Part shown: positions 21,590 to 32,830 of the stretch, one piece after another | Layout: each line of letters begins with the position of its first letter | Position numbering within the stretch: the first letter of the stretch is position 1 | Origin: Stomorhina lunata | Lineage: Eukaryota > Arthropoda > Insecta > Diptera > Rhiniidae | Length of the DNA stretch: 64,000 bases | Direction of reading: 5' to 3' | NCBI GenBank assembly: GCA_933228675.1 | Contig: OW121744.1 | Coordinates: forward strand, 62,475,928 to 62,539,927 | Position numbers and translations under genes: made by a program | Notes under the pieces: model-generated | What the model saw: the letters and a program-made list of their open reading frames with translations, nothing else | The model's database searches: none | Told to the model about the DNA's origin: nothing

Positions 21590-22003
21590 GTAACTTTTTG
21601 AATTTAAAGCCTCTTAATTGAAAAATTTGAAAATTAAATAGTCAACTGTTGGTTGAATAATGTCTGCGCTTGGCAGACGTTGATAATAGTCTTCTACCTT
21701 GTATTTGGAGCACTATTTTTGCTGAAAAAATCAAACATTGAAAACAAGGCTATGCTTTACAAATATTAGAGGCACCCTGCTCCATTCATTTTGATGGGAA
21801 GGGAGTGGTTTCTGATTTTCGATGTGGACGTACAAGCACGGGAGATAGTAAACACTTTAGACGTCCAGTTGTGGTCTCTACTTTTGAAACAATTGAAAAA
21901 GTTTTAGCTGACCGTAGATTAAAAGTGAGAGAGATTGTGGACGCCATAGGCATTACACATGACTAAGTGGTTTCAATTCTGAATGATCACTTAGATAAAA
22001 GAC
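21590..22003 (+). pseudogene. mariner transposase N-terminal part
   Basis: Reads SDFRCGRTSTGDSKHFRRPV, then ETIEKVLADRRLKVREIVDA, IGITHD-stop-VVSILNDHLD. This is the second HTH of mariner transposases. It is interrupted at about 22004 by MITE F and continues beyond 22360. Confidence 0.75.
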
Positions 22004-22264
22004 AATATAATATAAAGATATTGCACTCCATCCATTTTGTTGACAAATGTAAAATTAAAGTGGATAAGAACAATAGAAAATACATTAACGCACAAAAAAA
22101 CATACATTTTATGAGCACATGTGGGTGCCTTAGCTTTCCCTTATTGGATAATCGTCTCTAATAGTTGTTTCCAAATTAGAGTAACAGAGGTATGCTCTTT
22201 TTATGGGACTTTTCAAAATGACCATACGGCAAATCAATGTATAGAAGTGCAACATCTTATAGAG
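22004..22264. mobile_element. MITE family F, copy 2
   Basis: About 260 bp, shared with 6363-6656. The left 'ataaagatattgcactccatc' and right 'agaagtgcaacatcttatag' form imperfect TIRs. Inserted into the mariner directly after the VVSILNDHLD block. Confidence 0.7.
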
Positions 22265-22690
22265 TGTTTGCTTGGATATAATAAAGCTTTTCAGAAGATT
22301 GGTGCTGCATTTGCTCACAATCAACCACAAGCGCAACCGTTAGACAATTTCGCAGGAATTTTTGACGTTGTTCAACAGCATTTGGCCAAGAAAAAGTATA
22401 TGTATTTATTAAAATGAAAAGTGCAAGTGTATACCGAAGTGTGAGTGTATATGGAGTTTTCATTGCAAAAATCGATGAATTGGACTGCAAATTGTTTTCA
22501 CATCAGCCATTTATTCTCGAGTGACTACTTTTTGTTGCTTAACATAAAGAAAAATCTTGGTGGGAAGACATTTGACTCCAACGACGAAATCAATTCACTA
22601 AAAATGCCTATTTTGATAACCTTGTCTAAAGGTAAAAACAGCATTTTTTTTTTGAATTCGTCATTTGCACAATTAAATTAAATCATTTAA
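22265..22690 (+). pseudogene. mariner transposase C-terminal part
   Basis: HLAKKKYMY at about 22380 corresponds to HLAKKKVLFH. KIDELDCKLFSHQPFILE, then SDYFLLLNIKKNLGGKTFDS and NDE at 22470-22595 correspond to the block with the third catalytic Asp (SDYF). The frame changes several times. The preceding 22270-22370 stretch (YNKAFQKIGAAFAHNQPQAQ) does not look like mariner and is not identified. Confidence 0.65.
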
Positions 22691-22732
22691 ATTATTCTTT
22701 GGTTATTTCCAGTGTGGCCATATCCAAAAATA

Positions 22733-24033
22733 TCGGGTGTTTTTTATTGAGGTATAGAACTTTAAGTTGGCATCACTTTTAACTGGCGGCCATTTTGTCA
22801 GCTGTCAAGTGATTAATATTTAGTTTGGCTTGCCATTTCATCATGAACAGGTTGACAAAAGAACAACGCTTGCAAATCGTGCAAATTTATTTCGAAAATA
22901 ATGGTTCAGTTCGCGAAGTTTACCGAAAGCTCCGTCCATTTTATGGTCGACATAATCGTCCATTAGAGCAATTAATTCGGTTAACCATGGATCGTTTTCG
23001 CACTACGTTTACTCTATGTGATAATACGCATCCGCAGCGACGTCGAGCAGTGCGCACCGAAGAAACAATTGCCGCTGTAGAGCAAAGTGTTGAAGAGGAC
23101 CCGAATGAATCGATTCGCCACCGTGCACAGCAATTGGAGCTTTGTTCATCAACTTTAAGAAGATTTTGCGCAAAGATCTTGGCTTGCGACCTTACAAGAT
23201 CCAGCTTGTGCAAGAATTAAAGCCGCGAGACCATGCAATGCGTCGTGATTTTGGTGTATGGGCCGAAAATGAGATTGATCTCGATGCTGATTTTCATCGC
23301 AAAATTTTGTTCAGTGATGAGGCTCATTTTTGGTTGAATGGCAACGTCAACAAGCAAAATTGCCGCATTTGGAGTGAAGAGAATCCACATAAGACCCTTG
23401 AGACGCCATTACATCCACAAAAACTGACTGTTTGGTGTGCTCTATGGGCTGGTGGAGTCATTGGGCCATACTTCTTCCGAAATAATGCTGGAGAGTCAGT
23501 TACCATAAATGAAGACCGGTATAGAGCCATGATAACCGACTATTTTGTTCCCCAATTGGATGGCATGAATGTGGATGAGTTGTGGTTCCAACAAGATGGC
23601 GCTACATGCCACACAGCGCACGTCACAATTGATTTATTGAAGGAAACATTCGATGAGCGCATAATTTCGCGGAATGGACCTGTCAATTGGCCACCAAGAT
23701 CGTGCGATTTGACACCACTGGATTATTTTCTTTGGGGATATGTGAAGTCGCTCGTCTACGCCAACAAACCAGAAACGTTAGGGGACTTGGAAGCCAACAT
23801 TCGTGGCATTATTGCCAACATTCGGCCCCATATGCTCGAAAAAGTAGTTGAAAATTGGACCTGTAGAATTGGCTTTATTCGAGCCAGCCGCGGCTGCCAT
23901 ATGCCCGAAATCATATTTAAACATTAATGGCATAAAATTATCCTTCCAATAAAGCCAAATTGATGGACATTAAAACGATTTTCTTGTGTTTTATTTCAAT
24001 TCGAAGTTCTATACCTCTAAAAAAAACACCCAT
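22733..24033 (+). mobile_element. DD41D mariner-type transposon, nearly complete
   Basis: TIRs begin TCGGGTGTTTTTTATTGAGG on the left and ATGGGTGTTTTTTTTAGAGG (reverse complement) on the right, both followed by TATAGAACTT. TA dinucleotides flank both ends (22731-22732 and 24034-24035). Length is 1301 bp, typical of mariner. Inserted within the hAT element. Confidence 0.9.
22843..23927 (+). pseudogene. DD41D mariner transposase with a single frameshift
   Basis: Start is ATG at 22843 (MNRLTKEQRLQIV). The N-terminal HTH region runs to about 23160. A missing base near 23163 shifts the frame, and the rest reads from ILRKDLGLRPYK to the stop at 23927; restoring one base would give about 361 codons, a normal length. 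Catalytic Asp codons are visible at 23316 (SDEAHF), 23595 (QQDGATCH) and 23721 (PLDYFLWG). Forty-one residues separate the last two, the spacing of the DD41D (rosa-like) family. The preceding WPPRSCDLTP motif is typical. One lesion only, so it is fairly young. Confidence 0.9.
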
Positions 24034-24589
24034 TATTTTACAGCTAAATCGGCTTTAAAATAATGCTATAAAATGCTAAACAAAATCCTAAACTGACAAA
24101 AAAAATAATGCTAAAATTTTAATTGTATTATTTTTTGTTACTTTGGTTAATATATCTTTATAAGTGGTTAATTTTTCATAAACGCTTAGTCCCGTTTTAC
24201 ACGAATCAGGTTTACTTGATCAGTTTTTCTTTAAATTTCTTTTGAACCTGCATTCAGGTTCACACACAAACATTTTCTTTATCATACAAATTTTTAAAAT
24301 TTTCGTAGACTTAATAGTACGGTCAGGCTTGCTCAATTTCAACTCTGTCAGTTTTTTTTTTCATACAAAGACTTGATAAGCCAAACCTGACTAATGTAAA
24401 AGCAGACTTATTCCACATCTTTTTATTGAAACAAACTGATTAAAAAGTAACAGAATAATTATTGAAATATTCAATGTAATTTCATATTTATATACATTTA
24501 TGTACGAAATTTTGCCATTTGATACCAGTTATTACAGAAATTGCGAATGCAAGAAAAAAACTCAAAATTATCTTCGAAGCATTTAAGAG

Positions 24590-24930
24590 ATTGTCATCTC
24601 ATTTAGTGAGTTTTAACAAAATAGTTTGTATAATAGCTATATACAAATATGGACCAATTCCACCGAAATTTGGTAAAGTGATTTCTGTGTGACTTCAGGA
24701 AGTAAGACCTAAACAATTGACCGATTTTGATGAATTTCAATAGCCATGGTCCCATGACCAAAAGAAGTTTTTGTGTCAAATTATCTTTAGATATGCTACC
24801 TGTACTTTGATTATAAGGTTTGCATTGGTGTTCAGCCAGCCGTCAGATATCTTTAAATCGACTCAGGAAGTGATTCTAGACCTTTTGGATCTAACACTAA
24901 TATTTCTATGCTTTAGATATGTACAAAAAT
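24590..24930 (+). repeat. Old family A fragment
   Basis: 'agctatatacaaatatggac', 'tttggtaaagtgattt', 'caatagccatggtccc' and 'aaatcgactcaggaagtgat' match internal parts of A1-A5 with many substitutions. Lies inside the 22.7-25.3 kb hAT element. Confidence 0.65.
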
Positions 24931-25550
24931 AAGGATGTCTGCGGGGCCCTTTATAATGTACTCTTCTGCAGTTGTAGCAAGTTAAATTTTTTTCTGACAC
25001 ATAATCTATCTGATGTCATTTCCATTCACTTTAGTGCCGGGGTTACATATTTAAATGTGTAATCAACAAAAAATTGTGGTGGATTTTGAAATTAGGAATA
25101 CTTATTTGAGTAAATAAATATTTTGAATAAAAAAAGAATGCTAAAAATATAATTGAAAAATGCTAAAAAAAATGCTAACTGCAAAATGGAAAATTTGCAG
25201 ATAAATTAAAATTAAAAATGCTAAATCTAGCCGCAAAAATGCCAAAATGGCCACACTGGTTATTTCACAAGATTAATATTTTTCATTTCTAATGACTGAA
25301 TCCAACTATGTTATAATATTTATGTGCATTATTTAAAAAATAATAATACAAGTATCACCATCTATGTGTCAATCTGCAAACTGTTCTCAAACTGGATAAA
25401 ATAGTTCGGTTGAAATCATTTCACAAAAAATTCGTATATTTATGGCCTCAAATCATAAAAATGGATAATCGTAGGACTTAGCGAATAGAGGTAAAAGGGG
25501 ACTATGTTGAGAAATAAATTAACTGATTTAAAAAGATTTATTTGCTTATA

Positions 25551-26846
25551 AAGAGTGCTCTAAATAAAATTTGTAGTTGGATTTTCTTAAATAAAAATCA
25601 AACCTTTTAATATAAAAACTCTACAAAATACGCAAATATAATGACATATTATACAAAATCATTTAGCATTAAAATGTTTACTTAGTACTCGGGTTTTGCA
25701 AAATTATCGACTTTTTTCGGAAACCCTCCCATTAAAGATTTTACAGTTGCTTCTGATACCTTTTTGGAGCATGTGTTCCACCTGCGCTTAAAATCGGACA
25801 TGTTCTTGGAAATCTTTCCTGTGTTCTTCAATTCCTTTTTTACCAGAGCCCAATACCTTTCCACAGGCCGAAGTTCTGGACAGTTAGGTGGATTTGCCTC
25901 TCGTGGTACAAAAATGACATTATTCTTTGAGTACCACTCAAGTGCCTTTTTTTCATAATGGCATGATGCCAAATCGGGCCAAAAAAATGTAGTCACTCTG
26001 TGCTCTCTTAAAAAGGGTAACAACCGTTTTTGTAGGCACTTCTTTATATAAATTTCTGTGTTTATTGTGCCAGATGCCACAAATACTTTACTTATTTTGC
26101 TACAACTGCAAATAGCTTGCCACGAGAAACTTCTTAGGGAATTTTGTTTGTTTTTTTGTGCGAAACTCTTGCCGAACATTGCCCCGTTTATCAGCAACAT
26201 AAAAATCTTGACCAGGAAGTTGAGAAAAGTCTGCCAGTACGTATGTTTCATCATCCATCACACAACAGGTGTATTTTTTTATAAAATCAGACTTCAATTT
26301 TTTCGCTCGTTTTTTTGCTTCTAAGTTCTTTATAGCATTGGGATCTGGAACCTTTTGGACTTTGTATGTCTTCAGTTCAGCATAAGCTTTGACTCTATGT
26401 GCAAAATTCGTAGAACATTTCACCGTACGAGGTGCTTTTCTTAAAGAAGTGTTAGGCGCTCTTCGAAAGAGTCGCTCGACTTCTTTTGCCTTACCAATAT
26501 CTGTAGGAGCTTTTTTCCTCCCTGATCCAGATTTTCTTTCAATGCTCAGGTTTTCCTTATACCGTCTGATGGCATTAGAAACCGTTTGAGGGTCAACTTT
26601 CAAATTTTTAGCTATTTTTTTAAAAGTCCACGACGGATTTTTTTTGAAAAGTTTTAATTATATTTTCACGAACTTTTTTTTTCGCAGACCATTTTGATTG
26701 AAATAACTATTGAAAATTAATAATTTCTAAAATAATAGTATCTGACATATCTATAGAAACTAACTTGATCAAAAAATAAATTATTTCTTGCACTATGGAT
26801 AAATTTTGTCTAAAATAGTAAATGCATATTTTTTTAGAACACTCTT
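25551..26846 (-). mobile_element. Tc1-like DD37E transposon, copy 2 (complete ends)
   Basis: 1296 bp, bounded by AAGAGTGCTCTAAA at the left and TTTAGAACACTCTT at the right, each flanked by TA (25549-25550 and 26847-26848). Minus-strand copy. Old family A sequence continues on the right (26870-27020). Confidence 0.93.
25682..26692 (-). pseudogene. Tc1-like transposase, frameshifted (copy 2)
   Basis: The ATG at 26692 opens the same protein as copy 3, but an A-run of 9 in place of 8 (26675-26683) and another of 8 in place of 7 (26638-26645) shift the frame near the start. The frame from KVDPQTVSNAIRRY on is open to about 26130, where a 2-base loss in 'cacac' shifts it again. The C-terminal part, with FWPDLASCHYEKK and NPPNCPELRPVERYW, is open to the stop at 25682. 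Both later catalytic residues remain, but the protein cannot be made in one piece. Confidence 0.9.
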
Positions 26847-26869
26847 TATTAGCGATTATCACAATTCCA

Positions 26870-27025
26870 AAAAAATGTATTTACCAAATTGTATCAGCAT
26901 AGCTTTAAATTGAGACCTGTACTTTGGTTACAATATTTACGAGTTCATTCTGCCAAACGTATAGAATAACATCGTCAAATAGACTCAGGAAATGATTCTG
27001 TAGTTCTTTGACGTAATGGACTTAA
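26870..27025 (+). repeat. Old family A fragment
   Basis: 'ttgagacctgtactttggtt', 'cgtcaaatagactcaggaaa' and 'tgattctg' match the A 3' half, much decayed. Confidence 0.55.
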
Positions 27026-27617
27026 CCTTAGCGAGTTACATTAACTATATTTGCAATTTAGATATAAATTATTTTTGTCGAGACAAAATAAAAAATCCAG
27101 ATGTTCAATAAATGTAAGCATTGTAAGCATGTTCAATAATTTTAAGCATTTTCTAGAGAGCAGTGCATTTGATGTTGCAAATTGTCCTATGTGAACTTTT
27201 CAGACGAAAATTACATGTATAATTGAGAATGCTTACAATTTTTATTACTTTTACCTCTAACTTTTAATATTTTTTTATATTTTGATCATAAAAAAAATAT
27301 TAAAAGTATATATTTTAAAGAAATGGAAGTGGTAACCAAAAACAGTTTTAAAGCACATAAGACAATTTGCAGTTTAACGTCCAGTTTTTATTTATTTTTC
27401 TGTTTGTGTTTCCAATCTCTTTATTAAATCCCGTATGCAACTTAAATAAGTTATTTAATATATTTAATTTATGTAAAAACTATAAGTCGTTTATTTTAAA
27501 TTAAATTCAGCTACTGCCACCTGAAGATGCCTATTAAATCAGATTTTAAGTAATTGTTATGTAACATCAGCAATTAGTATTGGCATATTTATTAACTCAA
27601 TAAATCTAAAGAAACGT
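27026..27617. other. Unassigned AT-rich DNA
   Basis: Nothing recognisable between the family A scrap and the foldback element. Confidence 0.5.
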
Positions 27618-28700
27618 CTACACCATTTTCAATCGAAATTGAGAAATATTCAATTGAAATTGAGATTATTCAATTGAAATTGAGAAATTTTCAATTGAAA
27701 TTGAGAATTTTCAATTGAAAATGAGAAATTTTCAATTGAAATTGAGAATTTTCATTTGAAATTGAGCAATTTTCAATTGAAATTGAGAATTTTCAATTAA
27801 AAATGAGAAATTTTCAATTAAAACTGAGAAAACCCTAATTGGAAATGGGAAACATTCAGTTGAAATTGAGAAATTTTCCATTGAAATTGGGAATTTTTGA
27901 ATTGAAATTGAGAAAAGCCCAATTGAAAATGAGAAATTTTCAATTGAAATTGAGAATTTTTAAATTTAAATTGAGAGTTTTTCAATTGAAATTGAGAAAA
28001 GCACAATTGAAAATGAGGTTGAATTGTTTAATTGAAATTAAAAAGTTTTCAATTGAAAATGAGAAATTTTGAATTGAAAATGAGAAATTTTCAATTGAAA
28101 TTGAGAATTTTTCAATTGAAATTGAGAAATTTTAAATTTAAATTGAGAATTTTTCAATTGAAATTGAGAACACCCCAAGTGGAATTTCAACCTCATTTTC
28201 AGTTTACGTTTTCTCAATTTCAATTCTAAAATTCTCAATTTCAATTGAAAATTTCTCATTTTCCATTGAAAATTTCTTAATTCCAATTGAAAATTTCTCA
28301 ATTTCAATTAAAAAAATCAGCCTCATTTTCAATTGGGCTTTTCTCAATTTCAATTGAAAAATTCTCAATTTAAATTTAAAAGTTCTCAATTTCAATTGAA
28401 AATTTCTCATTTCCAATTGGGATTTTCTCAATTTCAATTTACAAATTCTCATTTTCAATTGAAAAATTCTCAATTTTAATTGAAAATTTCTCAATTTCAA
28501 TTGAAAATTTCTCATTTTAGACTGAAAATTCTCAATTTAAATTGAATATTTATCAATTTCAATTGAAAAGTCTCAATTTCAATTGAAAATTTCTCAATTT
28601 CAATTGAAAATTCTCAATTCCAATTGAATATTTCTCAATTTCATTTGAAAATTCTCAATTTCAATTGAAAATTTCTCAATTACAATTGAAAATGGTGTAG
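27618..28700. mobile_element. Foldback-like palindrome made of a minisatellite
   Basis: The 1083-bp element opens CTACACCATTTTCAAT and closes with its inverse ATTGAAAATGGTGTAG. The left arm (to about 28170) is made of 20-24-bp units related to 'ttttcaattgaaattgagaa'. The right arm (from about 28205) is the same units inverted. Larger landmarks also mirror, such as the variants with 'gcccaattg' and 'taaatttaaattgagag' on the left against 'caattgggc' and 'ctcaatttaaatttaa' on the right. The spacer is about 35 bp. It resembles FB/foldback elements. No target duplication found. The Leu/Lys-rich open frames here only reflect the repeat. Confidence 0.8.
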
Positions 28701-28777
28701 TATTATTTAACATCCAATTAACTATTCTGTTTTTATCTTTACAGCACTTATTTGAAAACATGGAATAGTGTAACAAT

Positions 28778-29007
28778 CAGGTATGTGATGGAAAACGATC
28801 GTTTTCAAATCGATCGATTTCAGATATATCTTTATGTTAATTTTCGGTTATTTTCCCAAAAAATTCAAACCAAATGAAAGATAAAATATCAGTCAAAAGG
28901 ATTAAAGCCAAAATTTTAAATTTTTTGGGGGAAATAACCGACAATTAGCTAAAAAATATGTCTGAAATCGATAGATTTGAAAACGAAAAATGTCCATCAC
29001 ATACCTG
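28778..29007. mobile_element. Palindromic MITE family I, copy 1
   Basis: 230 bp, CAGGTATGTGATGGA to TCCATCACATACCTG. The arms are about 100 bp and imperfect: 'aatcgatcgatttcagatat' pairs with 'tatgtctgaaatcgatagat', and 'tttcggttattttccc' with 'gggaaataaccga'. The left arm recurs at 51983-52080. Confidence 0.8.
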
Positions 29008-29274
29008 AATAAAGGAAAATTCCAAAATATAATAAGAGATTTCTGAAATATTATTGGAAAAATCTGAAATATAAGTGAAGAATTGTAAAATATATGTACT
29101 AAAAATAGTGAATTGGTTAAAAGCACTTTATGTGAAAATTTTGCTACTTTCAATACAGAAGAGTACAGCCAACAAAGAGCGATTATTCATAAAATTTCAA
29201 AAAGGGATCTGAAGTTCCATCATTTTTAAATTCAAATCATTCAAGAACTAGTGAAAATGACTTTAATTTACGCA

Positions 29275-29460
29275 AACATTTTTGTGAAACGATTTTGGTT
29301 TTTTGAAACGACAATTCTCATTTTTACTTAAACGGCCATGACAACAAGCAAAACTGCCGTTACTGGTCTCCAAAGACCCGCAACCCTTGATTAAAACATC
29401 ATGAAAACCTTTACGTTGCCCCATAGTAACTGTTTGGTGTTTTTTTTTTATAATTCTCGA
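29275..29460 (+). pseudogene. mariner (DD41D-like) transposase scrap
   Basis: LNGHDNKQNCRYWSPKTRNP and VTVWC match the NGNVNKQNCRIWSEENPHKT / LTVWC block of the 22.7-kb mariner. Only this central part is present, with a stop in between. Confidence 0.6.
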
Positions 29461-29825
29461 GGCCAAGCGACGACGCCTAACCTGCGAGCTTATCTAACTC
29501 TACACAAACGTGATTTCAACAGGATGGGACGACTGCAGGCAAAGCCAGAGCCTCGATAAATTTGCTTCGGGAAAATTTCCTCTAAAAACTGATCAGTCGC
29601 TTTGGGAACATCCCAAGGCCACCGAGGTTGCCCGGTATAACTCCCAGGGAGGTTTTAAAATGACAATCCCCATTTTTTTTAGCTTTAATGGAAAATATTC
29701 TTCGAGAAATCAGTTAGTACTATAGAAGGTAGTACTATAGAAGGTTTTGATTATTAAGTTGCTTTGTTATTAATATGGGTGACTTTTGAATTTCCAGTCT
29801 CTTAATTAATTTCTGTCTAAATTTG
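29461..29825. other. Unassigned DNA
   Basis: A 71-codon open frame (29510-29725) without recognised relatives; its composition is less AT-rich than the surroundings. 'agtactatagaaggt' is doubled at 29716-29745. Confidence 0.35.
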
Positions 29826-30300
29826 AACCGTTTGCTAATTTTTCAGGAATGTTTGGACGTTTTGTAATCGTGGATAAAACGTGCATCCAAAACATTATAA
29901 TGGAGACTAAGCAGTGAGTTTTCGGAGGAAATCATCGCCAAGAAAGGTAGAGGTAGGTTTGTAAGCAAAAAAAAAAAAAAAAAAATATGGCAACCGTTTT
30001 TTGGATGCCCGGGTTATAATCTGCCTTGACTACCTTAAAAATGGTAAAACAATCCATGTGGTGAATCAACAAGGAATGAAGAAAAAACGACCGCATTTGG
30101 TCAATAAGTAATTATTAAAAAAATTCATAAATCGCTACGAATTGCTTCCTTATCCGCCATATTCTCCAGATTGAACACCGAGTGACTATTTCTTGTTGCC
30201 AAACTTGATGAAATAGTTTGATAGAGAGAAAGAGTTTTAACTCAAACGGTGAAATTATCTTACAAAAAATTTATTAATTTACTATAAACCATATAACGTT
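29826..30300 (+). pseudogene. mariner (DD34D-type) transposase remnant
   Basis: FGRFVIVDKTCIQNIIMETK-Q corresponds to the mariner first-Asp block (VTVDETWIH..TPETK). YELLPYPPYSPD-stop-TPSDYFLLPNL at about 30130-30215 is the third-Asp block. Between them 'MATVFWMPG' matches the mariner 'ASVFWD' region after an A-run. Many stops. Confidence 0.75.
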
Positions 30301-31416
30301 ACCGAAAATGCAAAACGTTGTAAGTGCATTTCTGCTAACGATACAGTCTTTTTGCACTCAAACAACTAAGAATTTTAAACCAGATAATGGCTTTACCCCA
30401 AAAATTTCAAAAGGTTATAGATTACAATTTTTATAAAAAAAAAATGGTAAATTTTGGCAAAATTTTAAACCAAAGTTCTTCGAACTCCCATCATTATGAT
30501 AATATCGAAGACAAATGTTGTATTTGAAAGATTCACTAATTATGTTTACTTTTCTGCAAAACACAAATAAATAAATTTCAATATTTGCAATTAATTATTA
30601 TATATCTTAAATAAAGCTTTCCACAAACGTTTTTTTTTTTCTTTTAAAAGCCATTAATTTAATATTTTCACATTTTCACTTATTTTCACAATATTTTTGC
30701 TACCGTTATTTTAATTACACGAAAATGTTGTTTTATTTATTCGTATATACAAAAATATGTTGTATTTATTTATTTTATTTTAATTGCAAAATAAATCATA
30801 AAAACAACACCGGACGAACTCGCGTGCCAAAGCTAACTGATGCCAAAGTGGTCACAGACCAGCTTGTGAACTCCCGCTAAATAACAAAAAATTAAAAACC
30901 GCTAGACAGCGCAAAACCCTCCTCTCATGCAAATGATCAAAAGTCAAAAGAGAAACGAGTTAAAAGAATAAATAATAAAATTTAAATTAAATAAAACAAC
31001 AGAAAGAAAAATTGCAATATTAAACAAAATATTAATTTGTGTGAATAACTAAATAAATGTGTTTTCTTCAGCTGCTGGCGAGGATTATTTTAAAACATTT
31101 CACACAAATTTTAACACATTTTTTTTTTTATTTTGAAATTTGTTTTCTCAAACAAATTTGTTTGTTTGGCTTCTTAGCGGGTAAAACGGGTAAATTTAAA
31201 CGCGATTTTAAACGTGTATTTATTATACAAACAATCAAAAAGAATGGTGGGGGAAATATAAAGGGTTATTCCTTTCGTGGTTTCAAAAGTGTAGGACTGG
31301 AATTCGACATCTTTCAAACTAATTTGTTAAACCAATTTTTTTCTTTTCAGCTGAAAGTCAGACATTGACGAAAATGGATCTCTTAACTATCACACGACGC
31401 ATAAAAATTATCAAAA
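30301..31416. other. Unassigned, non-repetitive stretch
   Basis: Contains no recognised element. 30810-31060 is purine/A-rich with 'aaacaacagaaagaaaaatt' texture, followed by a 103-codon frame at 31057-31368 with no relatives that I can name. It could be host DNA, such as an untranslated exon, but there is no direct proof. Confidence 0.3.
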
Positions 31417-32168
31417 ACAAGTAAGAAAGCGCTATAGTCGGTCAAGCCGACCATACGATACCCTTCACCACTAAGGTCAAAGGTGTTATTTTTCCTGTAT
31501 AAAGACAAATATTTGCTAAATTTTGCCATCATGCAAACATTTTCTCAAAACGTATATATTCAACCAGTTTCCGTCATTTGGACTTATATGAGAGCTAGGG
31601 TCAAATGTGGACCGAAATTTGGCAAATTGATTACAGTTGTTACCAAAATTATGTATGCAAAAAATAAACTCAAAATTTTCATTATCTTTAGATTTACGAG
31701 CGTTTTAGTGATTTTTTGTCTCATTTAGTGCGTTTTTGAAGAAGAGTTTGTATGGGAGCTATGGTCAAATGCGGACCGATTTCAACGAAATTTGGTACAG
31801 TGATTTAAGTTTACATAAGCAGTATGTGGCCAATATAGCAATTCCGGGAAGTGGGACCTATGGGAGGTACCATAAATAATGGACCGATTTTGACCAATTT
31901 CAATAGCCATAGTCCCATTATCAAAAAAATTATCTGTGCCAAATTTCATCAAATTATCTTTAGAATTGCGACCTGTAGTTTGATTACAAGGTTTACATGG
32001 GGGTCCAGCCAGCCAGCCAGACGGACGGACATCGCTAAATCGACTCAGAAAGTGATTCTAAGTCTATTGATATACTAAAAGGTGGGTCTAAGACAAATAT
32101 TTCTATGCGTTACAAACATCAGCACAAACTTATAATGCCCTTTCCACCTATGGTGGTGAAGGGTATAA
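31417..32168 (+). repeat. Family A dispersed repeat, copy A2 (full-length)
   Basis: About 750 bp from ACAAGTAAGAAAGCGCTATA to GGTGGTGAAGGGTATA. It contains the near-hairpin 'gtcggtcaagccgacc', the motif 'gtatgggagctatggtcaaa', 'ccagccagccagacggacgg' and 'acatcagcacaaacttataa'. Best-preserved copy here for defining the family. The mariner fragment begins directly after it. Confidence 0.8.
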
Positions 32169-32830
32169 ATACTACAAAAACGGAGATTCTACATTATTAT
32201 GGTTTACTTAATCGTCCAACTACTCAAGCAATTGGCAAAATTGTGAAGAAATTTAAAGAGACAAATATTGTAAGGCCTGTGCATCATCGTTTCGCTCGTT
32301 TCGCTGAAAATATCGCTGCTGTAAGTGAAAGTGTTGATGAAGACCCGAACGTGTCGATTCCGTGAATTCGAAGCGTTATGGTCATATGATAACCGACTTT
32401 TTTTTGCCTGCTATTGAAGAATGCGACTTGGAGAATATGTGGTTACAACAAGTTTCAACATGCCACACAACTCGAGCAAATATGACTTTATTGCAAGAGA
32501 CATTTCCTGGCCGCGTATTTTCTCGTCGTGGCGATACCAACTGGCCACCAAGATCATGCGATTTGATACCATTCGACTTTATTTTGTGGGGCTATGTGAA
32601 AGACCGTGTTTATGCAGATAAATCTTTAACTCTTGAGCACTTAAAAACCAACATTCGTCAAATTATGGCTGAAATACCGCCCAATATGTGTCAAAAAGTG
32701 GTCGGAAATTAACTCAAAAGAATCAATGCTTGCAACATTTCGCGTGGTGGTCATTTAAATGTTATAGCGTGTCACACATAATTTCAACTTTTAAACTTTA
32801 TAATAAAAAAGAAATAATAAAAAAGAAATA
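32169..32830 (+). pseudogene. DD41D mariner with internal deletion
   Basis: The N-terminal HTH (RPTTQAIGKIVKKFKETNIV, SVDEDPNVSI) joins directly, in another frame, to KRYGHMITDFFLPAIEECDL, so some 115 codons with the first catalytic Asp are lost. Next, WLQQVSTCHTTRANMTLLQE lacks the Asp of the usual QQDGA block. WPPRSCDLIPFDFILWGYVK keeps the third Asp. It is a dead non-autonomous derivative and a different lineage from the 22.7-kb copy. Confidence 0.85.

Larger units (their letters stand above)
22710..25258. mobile_element. hAT-superfamily element with nested mariner, 8-bp target duplication
   Basis: TIRs CAGTGTGGCCAT at both ends (12 bp perfect) are flanked by identical GTTATTTC (22702-22709 and 25259-25266). 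Subterminal 'aaaatgctaaa' motifs are scattered near the right end and after 24040, as in hAT ends. A complete mariner (22733-24033) lies 23 bp inside the left end. Without it the element is about 1.25 kb and non-coding, so it is non-autonomous. A decayed family A piece lies at 24590-24930. Confidence 0.9.

Noticed and set aside
27818..28515. Several open frames of 62-103 codons rich in QLKLRNF on both strands
   Set aside because: They are translations of the palindromic minisatellite; every frame of a unit without stops is open. No start context or variation pattern of a gene.
28778..29007. Transcription terminator or regulatory hairpin
   Set aside because: A second copy of one arm elsewhere and defined ends make a palindromic MITE the simpler reading.
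31057..31368. 103-codon frame as a host protein
   Set aside because: No recognised motif, Phe/Lys-biased as expected from AT-rich DNA; kept only as part of an unassigned stretch.
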